In this document: positions 8,576 through 14,971 of the stretch, piece after piece
Numbering within the stretch: position 1 is the stretch's first letter
How the letters are laid out: each line of letters opens with the position of its first letter
Origin: a virus
Reading direction: 5' to 3' (one strand)
IMG/VR virus record: IMGVR_UViG_3300002144_000351
Span: 1-21,814 of that record
DNA: 21,814 nucleotides
The notes under the pieces: generated by a model
What the model saw: only the letters and a program-made list of their open reading frames with translations
Told to the model about the DNA's origin: nothing
Database searches by the model: none
Program-made: the position numbers and the translations under genes

Positions 8576-8583
8576 TATTTATG
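8576..8583 (-). promoter_or_regulatory. Possible T4-type late promoter (CATAAATA) for the fibre block
   Basis: The minus strand reads CATAAATA, seven of eight matches to TATAAATA, 28 bases upstream of ATG 8548. It lies in the only divergent intergenic gap of the window, where a promoter for the fibre genes is needed. A palindrome ATTATATAAT at 8584-8593 sits next to it and gives TATAAT on both strands. Confidence 0.5.
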
Positions 8584-8608
8584 ATTATATAATTATGTAC
8601 GGCACCAT

Positions 8609-8632
8609 AAAAAGCACTAAGGTGTGCTTTTT
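8609..8632. terminator. Perfect 9-bp hairpin with A/T tracts, probable bidirectional terminator
   Basis: AAAAAGCAC, loop TAAGGT, GTGCTTTTT. On either strand the stem ends in a run of five T. On the minus strand it would stop read-through from the accessory cassette before the fibre promoter. On the plus strand it precedes the ATG at 8652, so a promoter upstream of it would be attenuated. The GC core is only four pairs, so efficiency may be modest. Confidence 0.55.
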
Positions 8633-8651
8633 AATAAATATATGTATGATT

Positions 8652-9014
8652 ATGACACAACCCAGTAGGCCTCTATGTTCTCATTGCAAATTTACATTGT
8701 CAAAACCCAATGGAAAGAGTAAACATGGGTTTCAAAAGTGGCACAAATACTGTGTAGATTGTGCTAAAGCTATGTATAGCAAAAGATTCAAGCACATATT
8801 AAACAAGAAGATGTTATGTGAGGAGTGCGGGTTTATACCACATGATAAAATTCAAATAGATTTGGTATATAAAGACGGTAATGCCATTAACAAGAGCAAA
8901 ACTAACTTAATTACGTTGTGTGCTAATTGTGCTAGGCTTTACAACAAAAAAACAAGAAAAGTTAAAAAATCGATTATTGATCTTCCAGTAGATTCAGATA
9001 TGAGAATTAGTTAA
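8652..9014 (+). CDS. Small zinc-binding protein with degenerate HNH fold (120 residues)
   Basis: This is the only gene on the plus strand. It has four CxxC pairs: C9/C12, C34/C37, C56/C59 and C90/C93. The second half (CEECGFIPHD, IDLVYKDGN, NLITLCANC) follows an HNH endonuclease outline. However, the His expected after the Asp is Leu71 and the final His expected after the last CxxC is Ala94, so nuclease activity is doubtful. A DNA- or RNA-binding or regulatory role is possible but not shown. I chose ATG 8652; in-frame ATGs also exist at 8646 and 8595, but the 8595 start would put the hairpin at 8609-8632 inside the gene and would add sequence unlike the family. No clear Shine-Dalgarno site precedes any of the three. 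Its TAA overlaps the end of the convergent gene by eight bases. Similar small CxxC proteins are common in marine phages. Confidence 0.7.
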   Translation: MTQPSRPLCSHCKFTLSKPNGKSKHGFQKWHKYCVDCAKAMYSKRFKHILNKKMLCEECGFIPHDKIQIDLVYKDGNAINKSKTNLITLCANCARLYNKKTRKVKKSIIDLPVDSDMRIS

Positions 9015-9732
9015 TAGCAATTTCGTTTATTTTGTTGTACCAATCATTATAGTAAGTAGCGAGTTTTTCTCTGTCGTATCCTTTAATACCTAATATATCA
9101 TACATTTCTTTGATTGCATCTAATGTTTCAGTTTCAGATTCGTACTTTCTTACATCAAACTCGTAGACTACATTAGGAAGTGATCTCATTTCTTTTAAAT
9201 TTTCTTCATAGTCAGCTAAACGCTCATAGAAAACACTAATCTTTCGATCTTTACTTGCTCTTTTCTCTACATAGTCATGTGGATGAGTGAACAATATAAT
9301 ATTAGCATTCTTCCAAATCTTTTTAATTTCAATGACTTCTGGATTAAAGTGTGATGCTATAAAGAATTTGTAATCACCGTATGATACATCTTTAACATAT
9401 TTGTGGTATGTTATTCCTCTCCAAGGGTTGATATAATCTTTCTTGGCAAAACCAAAAAATTTATTATCAGTTATCAAAAGATCATTCCAAAAATCACCTT
9501 TGTTTATTTTAGATAACTCACCAGTTAAGTAATTTAATTTATCATCTGGAGAAAACTCACCTCTTAGTTGGGCTTCAGTCATTTCTTTGTGCCCGAATAA
9601 CCCATGATCAGATAGGCTCAAACAATTAGCCATAAATTTTCCACCAGAGTAATTATGATACCAAATAATAGTTAAATTATCAGTATCTAAATTACAATCC
9701 TCAGGCTTGACTCTAAGAATTTTTTTAGACAA
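9007..9732 (-). CDS. Sulfotransferase-like (P-loop type) protein, tentative (241 residues)
   Basis: Near the N-terminus a beta strand leads into IIWYHNYSGGKFMANCLSLS (22-41). The SGGK at 29-32 looks like the phosphosulfate-binding loop of sulfotransferase-like proteins. NIILFTHPHDYVEKR (144-158) could be the central strand and following helix. The C-terminus (LDAIKEMYDILGI, then LATYYNDWYNKI) has the helical ending usual in phage sulfotransferase-like proteins. Substrate unknown. Identification is by motif pattern only and could be wrong. The frame has a TAA at 9738-9736, and the only usable start before the conserved motif is TTG 9732. That codon overlaps the upstream stop by eight bases, so translation is probably coupled. 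No membrane segment is seen. It is co-transcribed with the gene ending at 9725. Confidence 0.6.
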   Translation of the reverse strand: MSKKILRVKPEDCNLDTDNLTIIWYHNYSGGKFMANCLSLSDHGLFGHKEMTEAQLRGEFSPDDKLNYLTGELSKINKGDFWNDLLITDNKFFGFAKKDYINPWRGITYHKYVKDVSYGDYKFFIASHFNPEVIEIKKIWKNANIILFTHPHDYVEKRASKDRKISVFYERLADYEENLKEMRSLPNVVYEFDVRKYESETETLDAIKEMYDILGIKGYDREKLATYYNDWYNKINEIAIN

Positions 9733-10684
9733 GTTTTATGTTCTCGCCATCTTCTCCCAAGTCTTCGTTACCGTCTGAATTCAAGTCAACTAATGACTGT
9801 TGTAAATCTTTATATGTTTCTGCTTCAGCATCTTCAACAACAGGAGGATTTATTAAGGGAACAACATCAGGATCAACTTCAAATCCTGGATTGTCAATAG
9901 TTCCTACTTCACCTACGATCTCATTCACAGAGATGTTGAGTGGTATAGTTGTTGCTCTTTCTTTCTTCTTTTCAGCAACTTCATCATCGTATTCTTCCCA
10001 AATGCCTTGTTCATTTAGATACTCTTCAGTGTACTTGCTGAATGGGTCATGCCATTTCATGTTCATGTAACCAACCATTGCGTGATAGCCTTTGCCTGTC
10101 GATTCTGCATAATCGTAATCCATTTCTAATTCTTCTTTTTTGTAATAAACATTTTCTATTTGTTCCCAGTATGGAGTTTCTACTAGAGTATATGCAAATT
10201 CATCCATGTCTATATCTTCGCCTTCTGTTTCAACAAACCATACACCAAAGCTACCTTTCTCGGCACTATGGAATACTAAGACTGGCTTGTAGTCAGTTAG
10301 ATCGTCTGGTTTGCTATTATCAACATATGCTTCTCTGCCGTGCAACTGATGTGGGTCTAATACAACTTCGTCTTCATAATTATGATACAAGTAATCATCA
10401 CTGCCATCAGCAGGAACTTCAGTTATAATAAATCTACTGTCTGCGTATGCACTGTTTGTGTGTTCAATTTCATCGCATTCGTTCCAAGCATAAAAGTTTT
10501 CTTTAATTAGCGGGATGCCTTCCACTTCTGGCTCATCGCCCCATTCTAACTTTTGTAGATGATCTATTAATTCACCTTCATCGTCTTGTTCAAGCCAATA
10601 ATCTACAAAGTCGGCATTTACTTCACCGATAGTTAATTCTCCGCCGTATCTACCTGCTTCAATTCTAAATTTTCTTTTCGCCAT
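9725..10684 (-). CDS. Acidic conserved phage protein of unknown function (319 residues)
   Basis: The start is ATG 10684 with AGGAG seven bases upstream. The N-terminus FRIEAGRYGGELTIGEV followed by FVDYW is a conserved opening that I associate with hypothetical proteins of cyanophage-like T4 relatives. The rest is strongly acidic and rich in aromatic residues (for example LVFHSAEKGSFGVWFVET near 135-152). It has a lysine-rich patch near 238-243 and an acidic tail of probable low structure. No catalytic motif, signal peptide or membrane segment is seen. It is the first gene behind a perfect sigma70-type promoter, and its stop overlaps the next start by eight bases. The independent promoter suggests expression outside the late programme; function unknown. 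Confidence 0.75.
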   Translation of the reverse strand: MAKRKFRIEAGRYGGELTIGEVNADFVDYWLEQDDEGELIDHLQKLEWGDEPEVEGIPLIKENFYAWNECDEIEHTNSAYADSRFIITEVPADGSDDYLYHNYEDEVVLDPHQLHGREAYVDNSKPDDLTDYKPVLVFHSAEKGSFGVWFVETEGEDIDMDEFAYTLVETPYWEQIENVYYKKEELEMDYDYAESTGKGYHAMVGYMNMKWHDPFSKYTEEYLNEQGIWEEYDDEVAEKKKERATTIPLNISVNEIVGEVGTIDNPGFEVDPDVVPLINPPVVEDAEAETYKDLQQSLVDLNSDGNEDLGEDGENIKLV

Positions 10685-10717
10685 AATAATCTCCTAACTA
10701 TAATAGTATTTAATATC

Positions 10718-10746
10718 ATTATACTACCATAAAAACAATTTGTCAA
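10718..10746 (-). promoter_or_regulatory. Consensus sigma70-type promoter
   Basis: On the minus strand the -35 box TTGACA (10746-10741), a 17-base spacer and the -10 box TATAAT (10723-10718) match the bacterial consensus at all 12 positions with the ideal spacing. ATG 10684 follows 33 bases after the -10 box, with AGGAG between. The upstream terminator ends 14 bases before the -35 box, so the promoter starts a separate transcription unit. Confidence 0.88.
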
Positions 10747-10760
10747 GCCTTTTTGTACCC

Positions 10761-10788
10761 AAAAAAAAGCCTCTTTTAAAGAGGCTTT
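10761..10788 (-). terminator. Rho-independent terminator of the capsid operon
   Basis: On the minus strand the stem AAAGCCTCTTT / AAAGAGGCTTT, with a GCCTC/GAGGC core, is followed by eight T (10768-10761). It lies 38 bases after the gp23 stop codon and directly before the promoter at 10746. Confidence 0.9.
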
Positions 10789-10826
10789 AAAACTTATAAC
10801 AATAAGTTGATTATATAATAATCGGC

Positions 10827-12026
10827 TTACTGGAAAGTTAAGTTTTGAACTGCGATCTCGCCTAAATAATCAGCCGCATTACCAAAAGATGATGCAGTGT
10901 TAGTTAGTTCGATGTAACCATAACGAGTCATAAATGACACGACTGGCTCAAACGTAGCTGGATCTAATACAACTCCACTGCTCATTAATGGAATATATGG
11001 GCAATAGAAGGCTGCCGCATCAGTTTCAGATGAACCTTTGTATCCAACTAATACTGCTTGAGTATCAGGTGCATAAGAGTCAACGAAAACACGCATAGCG
11101 CCGTTCAACGTACCAACAAACTTAGTGTTAGTAGGAGCTTCGAAAGTTCCTTCAGTTGTACGAGCAAATGCTGATGTAGTAGCAGATTGTAATACAGTCA
11201 GTGCCGCAGAACTCACAACAGCCCAGTTACCTGCGCCTCTACGTGTTCTTTGAGCGATCAAGTTTGCAACTCTGTTGATAAGAACGGCCAAAGCGGCATG
11301 TTCGTCACCAACGTAAGTAGCAGTACCTGATACAGCTGCCTGGTTGTATGTGAATTCAGTTGCAGCCAAAGTTCTAAGAGATAATAAAATCTCCTGATCG
11401 ATTTCAGCAGTGATTTCTTGTGCTAAAGCAGCCATAATCTCTGCTTCAACGTCGATGCCGTGCTGAGACTGTGCGTCCTGAGCGGCTTCGAATGTCCAAC
11501 GTGCTTGTAACTTACGTGACTTCGCTTCAACAGCTTGTCTTAAGATTTGCACACTGATTTGCTTACCGCCGTTTCCTTCTAAAGTTGCTGTATTAGCACC
11601 AGTATATGAAGCGGATGTTCCTGTTCCTTGAGCAGTACGTGAATACGCTTGAGCAATTTTGAACGGTGATAATGCTTCTTCACCAGCTGTTACCGAAGTA
11701 GCGGCTGCTGAGTTGTCAGTCAATGACTGAGCATAACGTACACGTAATGTGTGAATCTGTCCAACAGGACCAGTCATTGGCTGAACGCCGACTAGTTCGT
11801 TAGCAATAACAGTAGGCATAACCCTTCTGATTACTGGTAAGATTACACGGTTAAGTGTTGCTATATTTCCTGCCCCGGTGCTACCTGCGGTAGCATTCTC
11901 ATTTAAGAGACCTTTGCGAGTGTTTTCAAGGATCACACCCATTGTTGAGCGGCGAGTGCCTTTTAAGCCTTCTAACAGAGCTTCTTTGGTTTCGCCCCAA
12001 CGGCTTTCTAAGAGTACTTTTGACAT
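10827..12026 (-). CDS. 23: Major capsid protein gp23
   Basis: Forms the hexamers of the phage head. The N-terminus MSKVLLESRWGETKEALLEG and the segment NELVGVQPMTGPVGQIHTLR (76-95) are typical of T4-superfamily gp23; GVQPMTGP is the region used for g23 diversity surveys. At 399 residues it is shorter than T4 gp23 (521), placing it among the reduced relatives. [LI]xE-type sites that gp21 proteases cut occur at LLE (5-7), LLE (17-19) and ILE (32-34), so removal of an N-terminal piece is likely; which site is used cannot be read. The ATG at 12026 has AGGAG about nine bases upstream. It follows gp22 by 33 bases and ends the head operon, before a terminator. Confidence 0.96.
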   Translation of the reverse strand: MSKVLLESRWGETKEALLEGLKGTRRSTMGVILENTRKGLLNENATAGSTGAGNIATLNRVILPVIRRVMPTVIANELVGVQPMTGPVGQIHTLRVRYAQSLTDNSAAATSVTAGEEALSPFKIAQAYSRTAQGTGTSASYTGANTATLEGNGGKQISVQILRQAVEAKSRKLQARWTFEAAQDAQSQHGIDVEAEIMAALAQEITAEIDQEILLSLRTLAATEFTYNQAAVSGTATYVGDEHAALAVLINRVANLIAQRTRRGAGNWAVVSSAALTVLQSATTSAFARTTEGTFEAPTNTKFVGTLNGAMRVFVDSYAPDTQAVLVGYKGSSETDAAAFYCPYIPLMSSGVVLDPATFEPVVSFMTRYGYIELTNTASSFGNAADYLGEIAVQNLTFQ

Positions 12027-12059
12027 GGTTTATTTCTCCTAATCAATGTCGAGTTTTAA

Positions 12060-13172
12060 TTAAAGCCCTGCCAGACGCTTGAGATCGATTACGTTGCTAG
12101 ATTCAACATCATATTCGTCTTTCGCTTCTCGTGCTTGCTTGGCAGATTTATTACCGTCTAATACAGTTGTACGAGATTCAGTAAGAGGAGCTTTTTTCGC
12201 TTTCTCACTTCCTTCGTTCAATACAGCTGGTAAATACTTATCAAATGCGTTCATCAGCCTAGGCGTCTGAACACTTTCTAACAAAGATCGCATTACTAAG
12301 GCTTTCTCTTTGTTCAAAGATGACACTAATTTGTCTAAAGTCTTTTCACGGTGAGTAGTTTCTTTGATAATGTTCACTTCACGTTCTTTTGAATCAATAA
12401 TTTGTTTTGCTTTCGCAAGACTAACCATTGATTCTGCTAGTTTTTTGTCCTTAGCTTCTAATGTTTGAACTAACTTGCGAGTCTCAGCCTTATCGTTAAG
12501 ATAAGTTGTGCTGAATTCACCTGCAAATGATTCAAAAATCTTTCTGCCGAAGTTATTTTCCCTAGCGGATTTAATATCTTCTTTCAGTTGTGATAATTCA
12601 CCTTTAAGATTCGATGTAACTGCAACGTTGATTCTCTTAGCACTCTCGGAAATAAATTTCGCTTTGAGTTTTTCGAGTTGTGTACGTCCTTCTGCAACTA
12701 ACTTAACACGTTGTTCAACCACTGCTTGTCTATCCTGAGCAAATTCTTTGATCTCTTTAGCCAATGCATGTACGATAAATTTTTGAAGTTTATCTTGGTT
12801 TTCTAATTGAACCTTACGATCAGTACGCAATTCTTTAATTTCTTCAGCTAACTTAGTTACCATAAATTCATTAAATTTTGTTGCATTTTCTTTAAGTTTC
12901 AATTTCGCTTTTACGCGGTCTTCGTTAATAGCTTTTTTCTCTTCGTGGAATTCTTTAATTTCTTCCGAAAGAGATTCAGTTACCATCTTGTCTAGGGCTT
13001 CAACCATCACGTTCCTGTCGTGTTCGTATCGTTGTGCGAATTCATTTCTGAGTTCACCGCGAACTTGATCCCTAGCTTCAGTTAATTTAGATTCCCAGGC
13101 AATGTTTAGTTCACCTGCGACATCCTCGTTAATAAGGCCTGAATCAATTAATGGTTTAATAGCATCTATCAT
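12060..13172 (-). CDS. 22: Prohead core scaffold protein gp22
   Basis: Internal scaffold around which the prohead shell assembles, later degraded by gp21. Position between gp21 and gp23 and composition (long charged helix, rich in Lys/Glu, few aromatic residues) fit gp22. It is 370 residues, longer than T4 gp22 (269). The N-terminus IKPLIDSGLINEDV and a C-terminal LLESVQTPRLMNAFDKYLPAVL segment (about 294-315) are typical of marine T4-like gp22. A coiled-coil repeat centred on EIKE at 71, 111 and 140 ([LF]xxEIKEfxxDRK pattern) suggests tandem duplication lengthened the rod. GAGGGG precedes ATG 13172; the gap to gp21 is 15 bases. Confidence 0.93.
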   Translation of the reverse strand: MIDAIKPLIDSGLINEDVAGELNIAWESKLTEARDQVRGELRNEFAQRYEHDRNVMVEALDKMVTESLSEEIKEFHEEKKAINEDRVKAKLKLKENATKFNEFMVTKLAEEIKELRTDRKVQLENQDKLQKFIVHALAKEIKEFAQDRQAVVEQRVKLVAEGRTQLEKLKAKFISESAKRINVAVTSNLKGELSQLKEDIKSARENNFGRKIFESFAGEFSTTYLNDKAETRKLVQTLEAKDKKLAESMVSLAKAKQIIDSKEREVNIIKETTHREKTLDKLVSSLNKEKALVMRSLLESVQTPRLMNAFDKYLPAVLNEGSEKAKKAPLTESRTTVLDGNKSAKQAREAKDEYDVESSNVIDLKRLAGL

Positions 13173-13187
13173 GCTTGTTCCCCTCTA

Positions 13188-13826
13188 TTATATTTTTAAG
13201 TCTTTGATCAAACGAGAAATTTCGTCTTTCAAATACCGTTCTACTTTCTTGTTGCCTCGTGCTTCTCGTGCTACTTCTAAAACTTTATGTCCGTGCTTCA
13301 TATTCATGAGGCCCTCGTATATTGCTTTAGGATAAGCATTTGGTGCACTTGGTTGAGCAACAATATCTACTGTGATTATTTCAAAATCACTTACTCGGCC
13401 ATCAATATCGTTAACGTTGCCGCTACCTCTACTGGATACTCCGAGTTTCACCCCTGATTCCAACATAGTCTGAACTAACTGACCCATTGGAGTTGGTAAA
13501 ATCTTTAATTTGCCGTAGCCATTCGGCCCGTCCATCCACATCTTAGTGATCATGTGTGATACACGATCTAAGTTGATTTTTAAATCATCTGGATGATCAA
13601 CTTCACCTAAGACAGAATTACCTTCTTTAATTTGTGTGTTGAGTGTTTCTACGGCGCTCTCTATTTCAGCGATGGGGTAAACTCGCTCATTTGCGTTTTT
13701 AACCCCACCTTGAATAAAGATACCCTTCATAAAAAGGGTTTTTAAATCTGTATCGCCTTCCTTAACGGACTCGACCAGCATTTCTGCACGATCAAACGAT
13801 AAGTGTTCTTTAAGATACAAGGCCAT
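13188..13826 (-). CDS. 21: Prohead core protease gp21
   Basis: Serine protease (T4 gp21 type, MEROPS family S77) that matures the prohead by cleaving scaffold and capsid proteins. At 212 residues it has the usual family length. GEVDHPDD places the catalytic His at 78, LGVSSRGSG the nucleophile Ser at 131 or 132, and ITVDIVAQPS an acidic residue at 154 in the expected third position. The opening GIFIQGGVKNANERVYP (35-51) and the GYGKLKILPTPMGQ strand (103-116) are also family features. TAAGGA precedes ATG 13826; 13 bases separate it from the core gene upstream. Substrates should include gp22, gp23 and the acidic core protein. Confidence 0.95.
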   Translation of the reverse strand: MALYLKEHLSFDRAEMLVESVKEGDTDLKTLFMKGIFIQGGVKNANERVYPIAEIESAVETLNTQIKEGNSVLGEVDHPDDLKINLDRVSHMITKMWMDGPNGYGKLKILPTPMGQLVQTMLESGVKLGVSSRGSGNVNDIDGRVSDFEIITVDIVAQPSAPNAYPKAIYEGLMNMKHGHKVLEVAREARGNKKVERYLKDEISRLIKDLKI

Positions 13827-13839
13827 TTATATCAGTTCC

Positions 13840-14607
13840 TTAAGCTATTACAGATTTAGTATTTACGCCTGAAGCCTGTGCTGTGACTGGCTTGGGTGCA
13901 GAACTTAATGCTTTAGCATTTTTTCCAGGCTGATTTTGGAAACCGGAAGCACCATCAACGTCTTTAGCTGTTGGAGCTGGACGTCCTTGCTCACCGCTGT
14001 TGCCGTCATCAAAGTTTACTGGTTTTGCTACAGAGCCTTTAGATCCTGAGTTAGCATCTACTGGACTTCTAGTTTGCGAACCATTGTCACCCATTTTTGC
14101 GGTAACTTTTTGAAGTGTAATTGCTTCTGCAACTAGTTCTTCATCGTCAACATCTACGTCAACGTCTACTTCTTCATCGCCCATGTCACTTACATCAGCG
14201 TCCATTTCGTCTTCTAAATCATCTTCTTTACCCATGATTGATTCAAATTCTGCCATTAACTCGTCTAATTTGTCTTCAATGCGAATAACTGCATCTTCAA
14301 CTTCAGACTCGCCGCCGAACTCATCTTCATCACCACCGATATCAAATACTTCTTCAGAATCGATATCAATTTCGTCTTCTTCTTCTTCTCTAACACCTTG
14401 TTCTTCAGCATTGATTTCGTCAAGTAGATCACCTACTTGTCCACCAATACCTTCTTCAAGGTCATCATCCATCATTTCGTCTTCCATGATAGATTCATAA
14501 ATTGCTTTGGATTTTTCTACCACAATCTCGTGGAAAAGTTCTGATGCTTGTTCCTCGTTCTCATTAATTATGAGGTCGATTAGTTTTTCAAATTTCTTGT
14601 TATCCAT
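13840..14607 (-). CDS. Acidic prohead core protein, gp67/gp68-like (255 residues)
   Basis: Residues 1-45 (KLIDLIINENEEQASELFHE, then IVVEKSKAIYESIM) form two helices resembling the start of T4 gp67. Residues about 42-160 are extremely rich in Asp and Glu, and about 170-255 are a Gly/Asn/Ser/Pro-rich low-complexity tail. The place directly before gp21 is that of gp67-gp68 in T4. T4 gp67 is about 80 residues, so this is an enlarged version; cyanophage relatives are similar. Expected role: internal prohead core component, largely degraded by gp21 on maturation. ATG 14607 has AGGAG nine bases upstream, and a perfect late-promoter octamer lies 40 bases before the ATG. Which T4 name applies (67 or 68) cannot be settled from sequence alone. 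Confidence 0.8.
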   Translation of the reverse strand: MDNKKFEKLIDLIINENEEQASELFHEIVVEKSKAIYESIMEDEMMDDDLEEGIGGQVGDLLDEINAEEQGVREEEEDEIDIDSEEVFDIGGDEDEFGGESEVEDAVIRIEDKLDELMAEFESIMGKEDDLEDEMDADVSDMGDEEVDVDVDVDDEELVAEAITLQKVTAKMGDNGSQTRSPVDANSGSKGSVAKPVNFDDGNSGEQGRPAPTAKDVDGASGFQNQPGKNAKALSSAPKPVTAQASGVNTKSVIA

Positions 14608-14647
14608 TGAGTTTCTCCTGATATTTAAAGTAATGGCTTTGTAGATT

Positions 14648-14655
14648 TATTTATA
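14648..14655 (-). promoter_or_regulatory. T4-type late promoter (TATAAATA)
   Basis: The minus strand has the exact octamer TATAAATA of T4 late promoters (recognised by gp55 sigma with gp33 and the gp45 clamp in T4). It lies in the 128-base gap before the core protein gene, 40 bases before ATG 14607, and would drive core protein, gp21, gp22 and gp23. One chance match in a window this size is possible, but the location favours function. Confidence 0.65.
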
Positions 14656-14735
14656 ACATAGTTCACAAAATACTGTTTTAAGTACTACTTTTTTGCGTTT
14701 TTTGCTACTCTGAGGTAATTTTAATAAATTCGTTA

Positions 14736-14963
14736 TTAAATAGATGGTGCCGCATCATCTGATGGGGTGCTGTATTGTTTTCTAACCTTAACAAGATGTT
14801 TGGATTTTTCATAATTTCGAACATCTAACATCTTTCGTAGTTTTCTTATTTGACTTAAAGTAAGTTTAGTTTTTCTGGAAGTTCTCCACACAGGTTTACT
14901 GTTATCAGTATCTGCATCCTGAAGTCCTGGAATTGCTTGGTCAAACATTTCAAATAATTTCAT
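14736..14963 (-). CDS. Small conserved head-module protein of unknown function (75 residues)
   Basis: MKLFEMFDQAIP at the N-terminus is followed by a basic, helical middle (TRKTKxTLSQIRKLRKMLDVRNYE type, about 29-52) and a short polar tail ending PSDDAAPSI. The pattern MKLFEMFD, then RKTKLTL, then KLRKMxDVR matches small proteins I know from the gp20-gp21 interval of cyanophage-like T4 phages. Net charge is positive, unlike the acidic core protein next to it. ATG 14963 follows the hydrolase stop by eight bases, with no good Shine-Dalgarno site. A role in prohead assembly is plausible from position only. Confidence 0.72.
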   Translation of the reverse strand: MKLFEMFDQAIPGLQDADTDNSKPVWRTSRKTKLTLSQIRKLRKMLDVRNYEKSKHLVKVRKQYSTPSDDAAPSI

Positions 14964-14971
14964 AAGAGTAT

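Noticed and set aside
8588-8593. Plus-strand sigma70 promoter for the HNH-like gene
   Set aside because: TATAAT is present, but it is part of a palindrome, and only poor -35 matches (TTGTTG or TTGTCT) lie upstream; the hairpin at 8609-8632 would also interrupt the transcript.
9738-10428. Plus-strand open frames opposite the acidic 319-residue gene
   Set aside because: Ser/Pro-rich or Leu/His-rich shadow sequences of the acidic minus-strand gene; no conserved motif.
14183-14500. Serine-rich plus-strand open frame
   Set aside because: It arises from the complement of Asp/Glu codons in the acidic core protein.
14608-14735. tRNA or small RNA in the gap before the core gene
   Set aside because: AT-rich sequence without cloverleaf-like pairing or a terminator; only the late-promoter octamer and ribosome site stand out.
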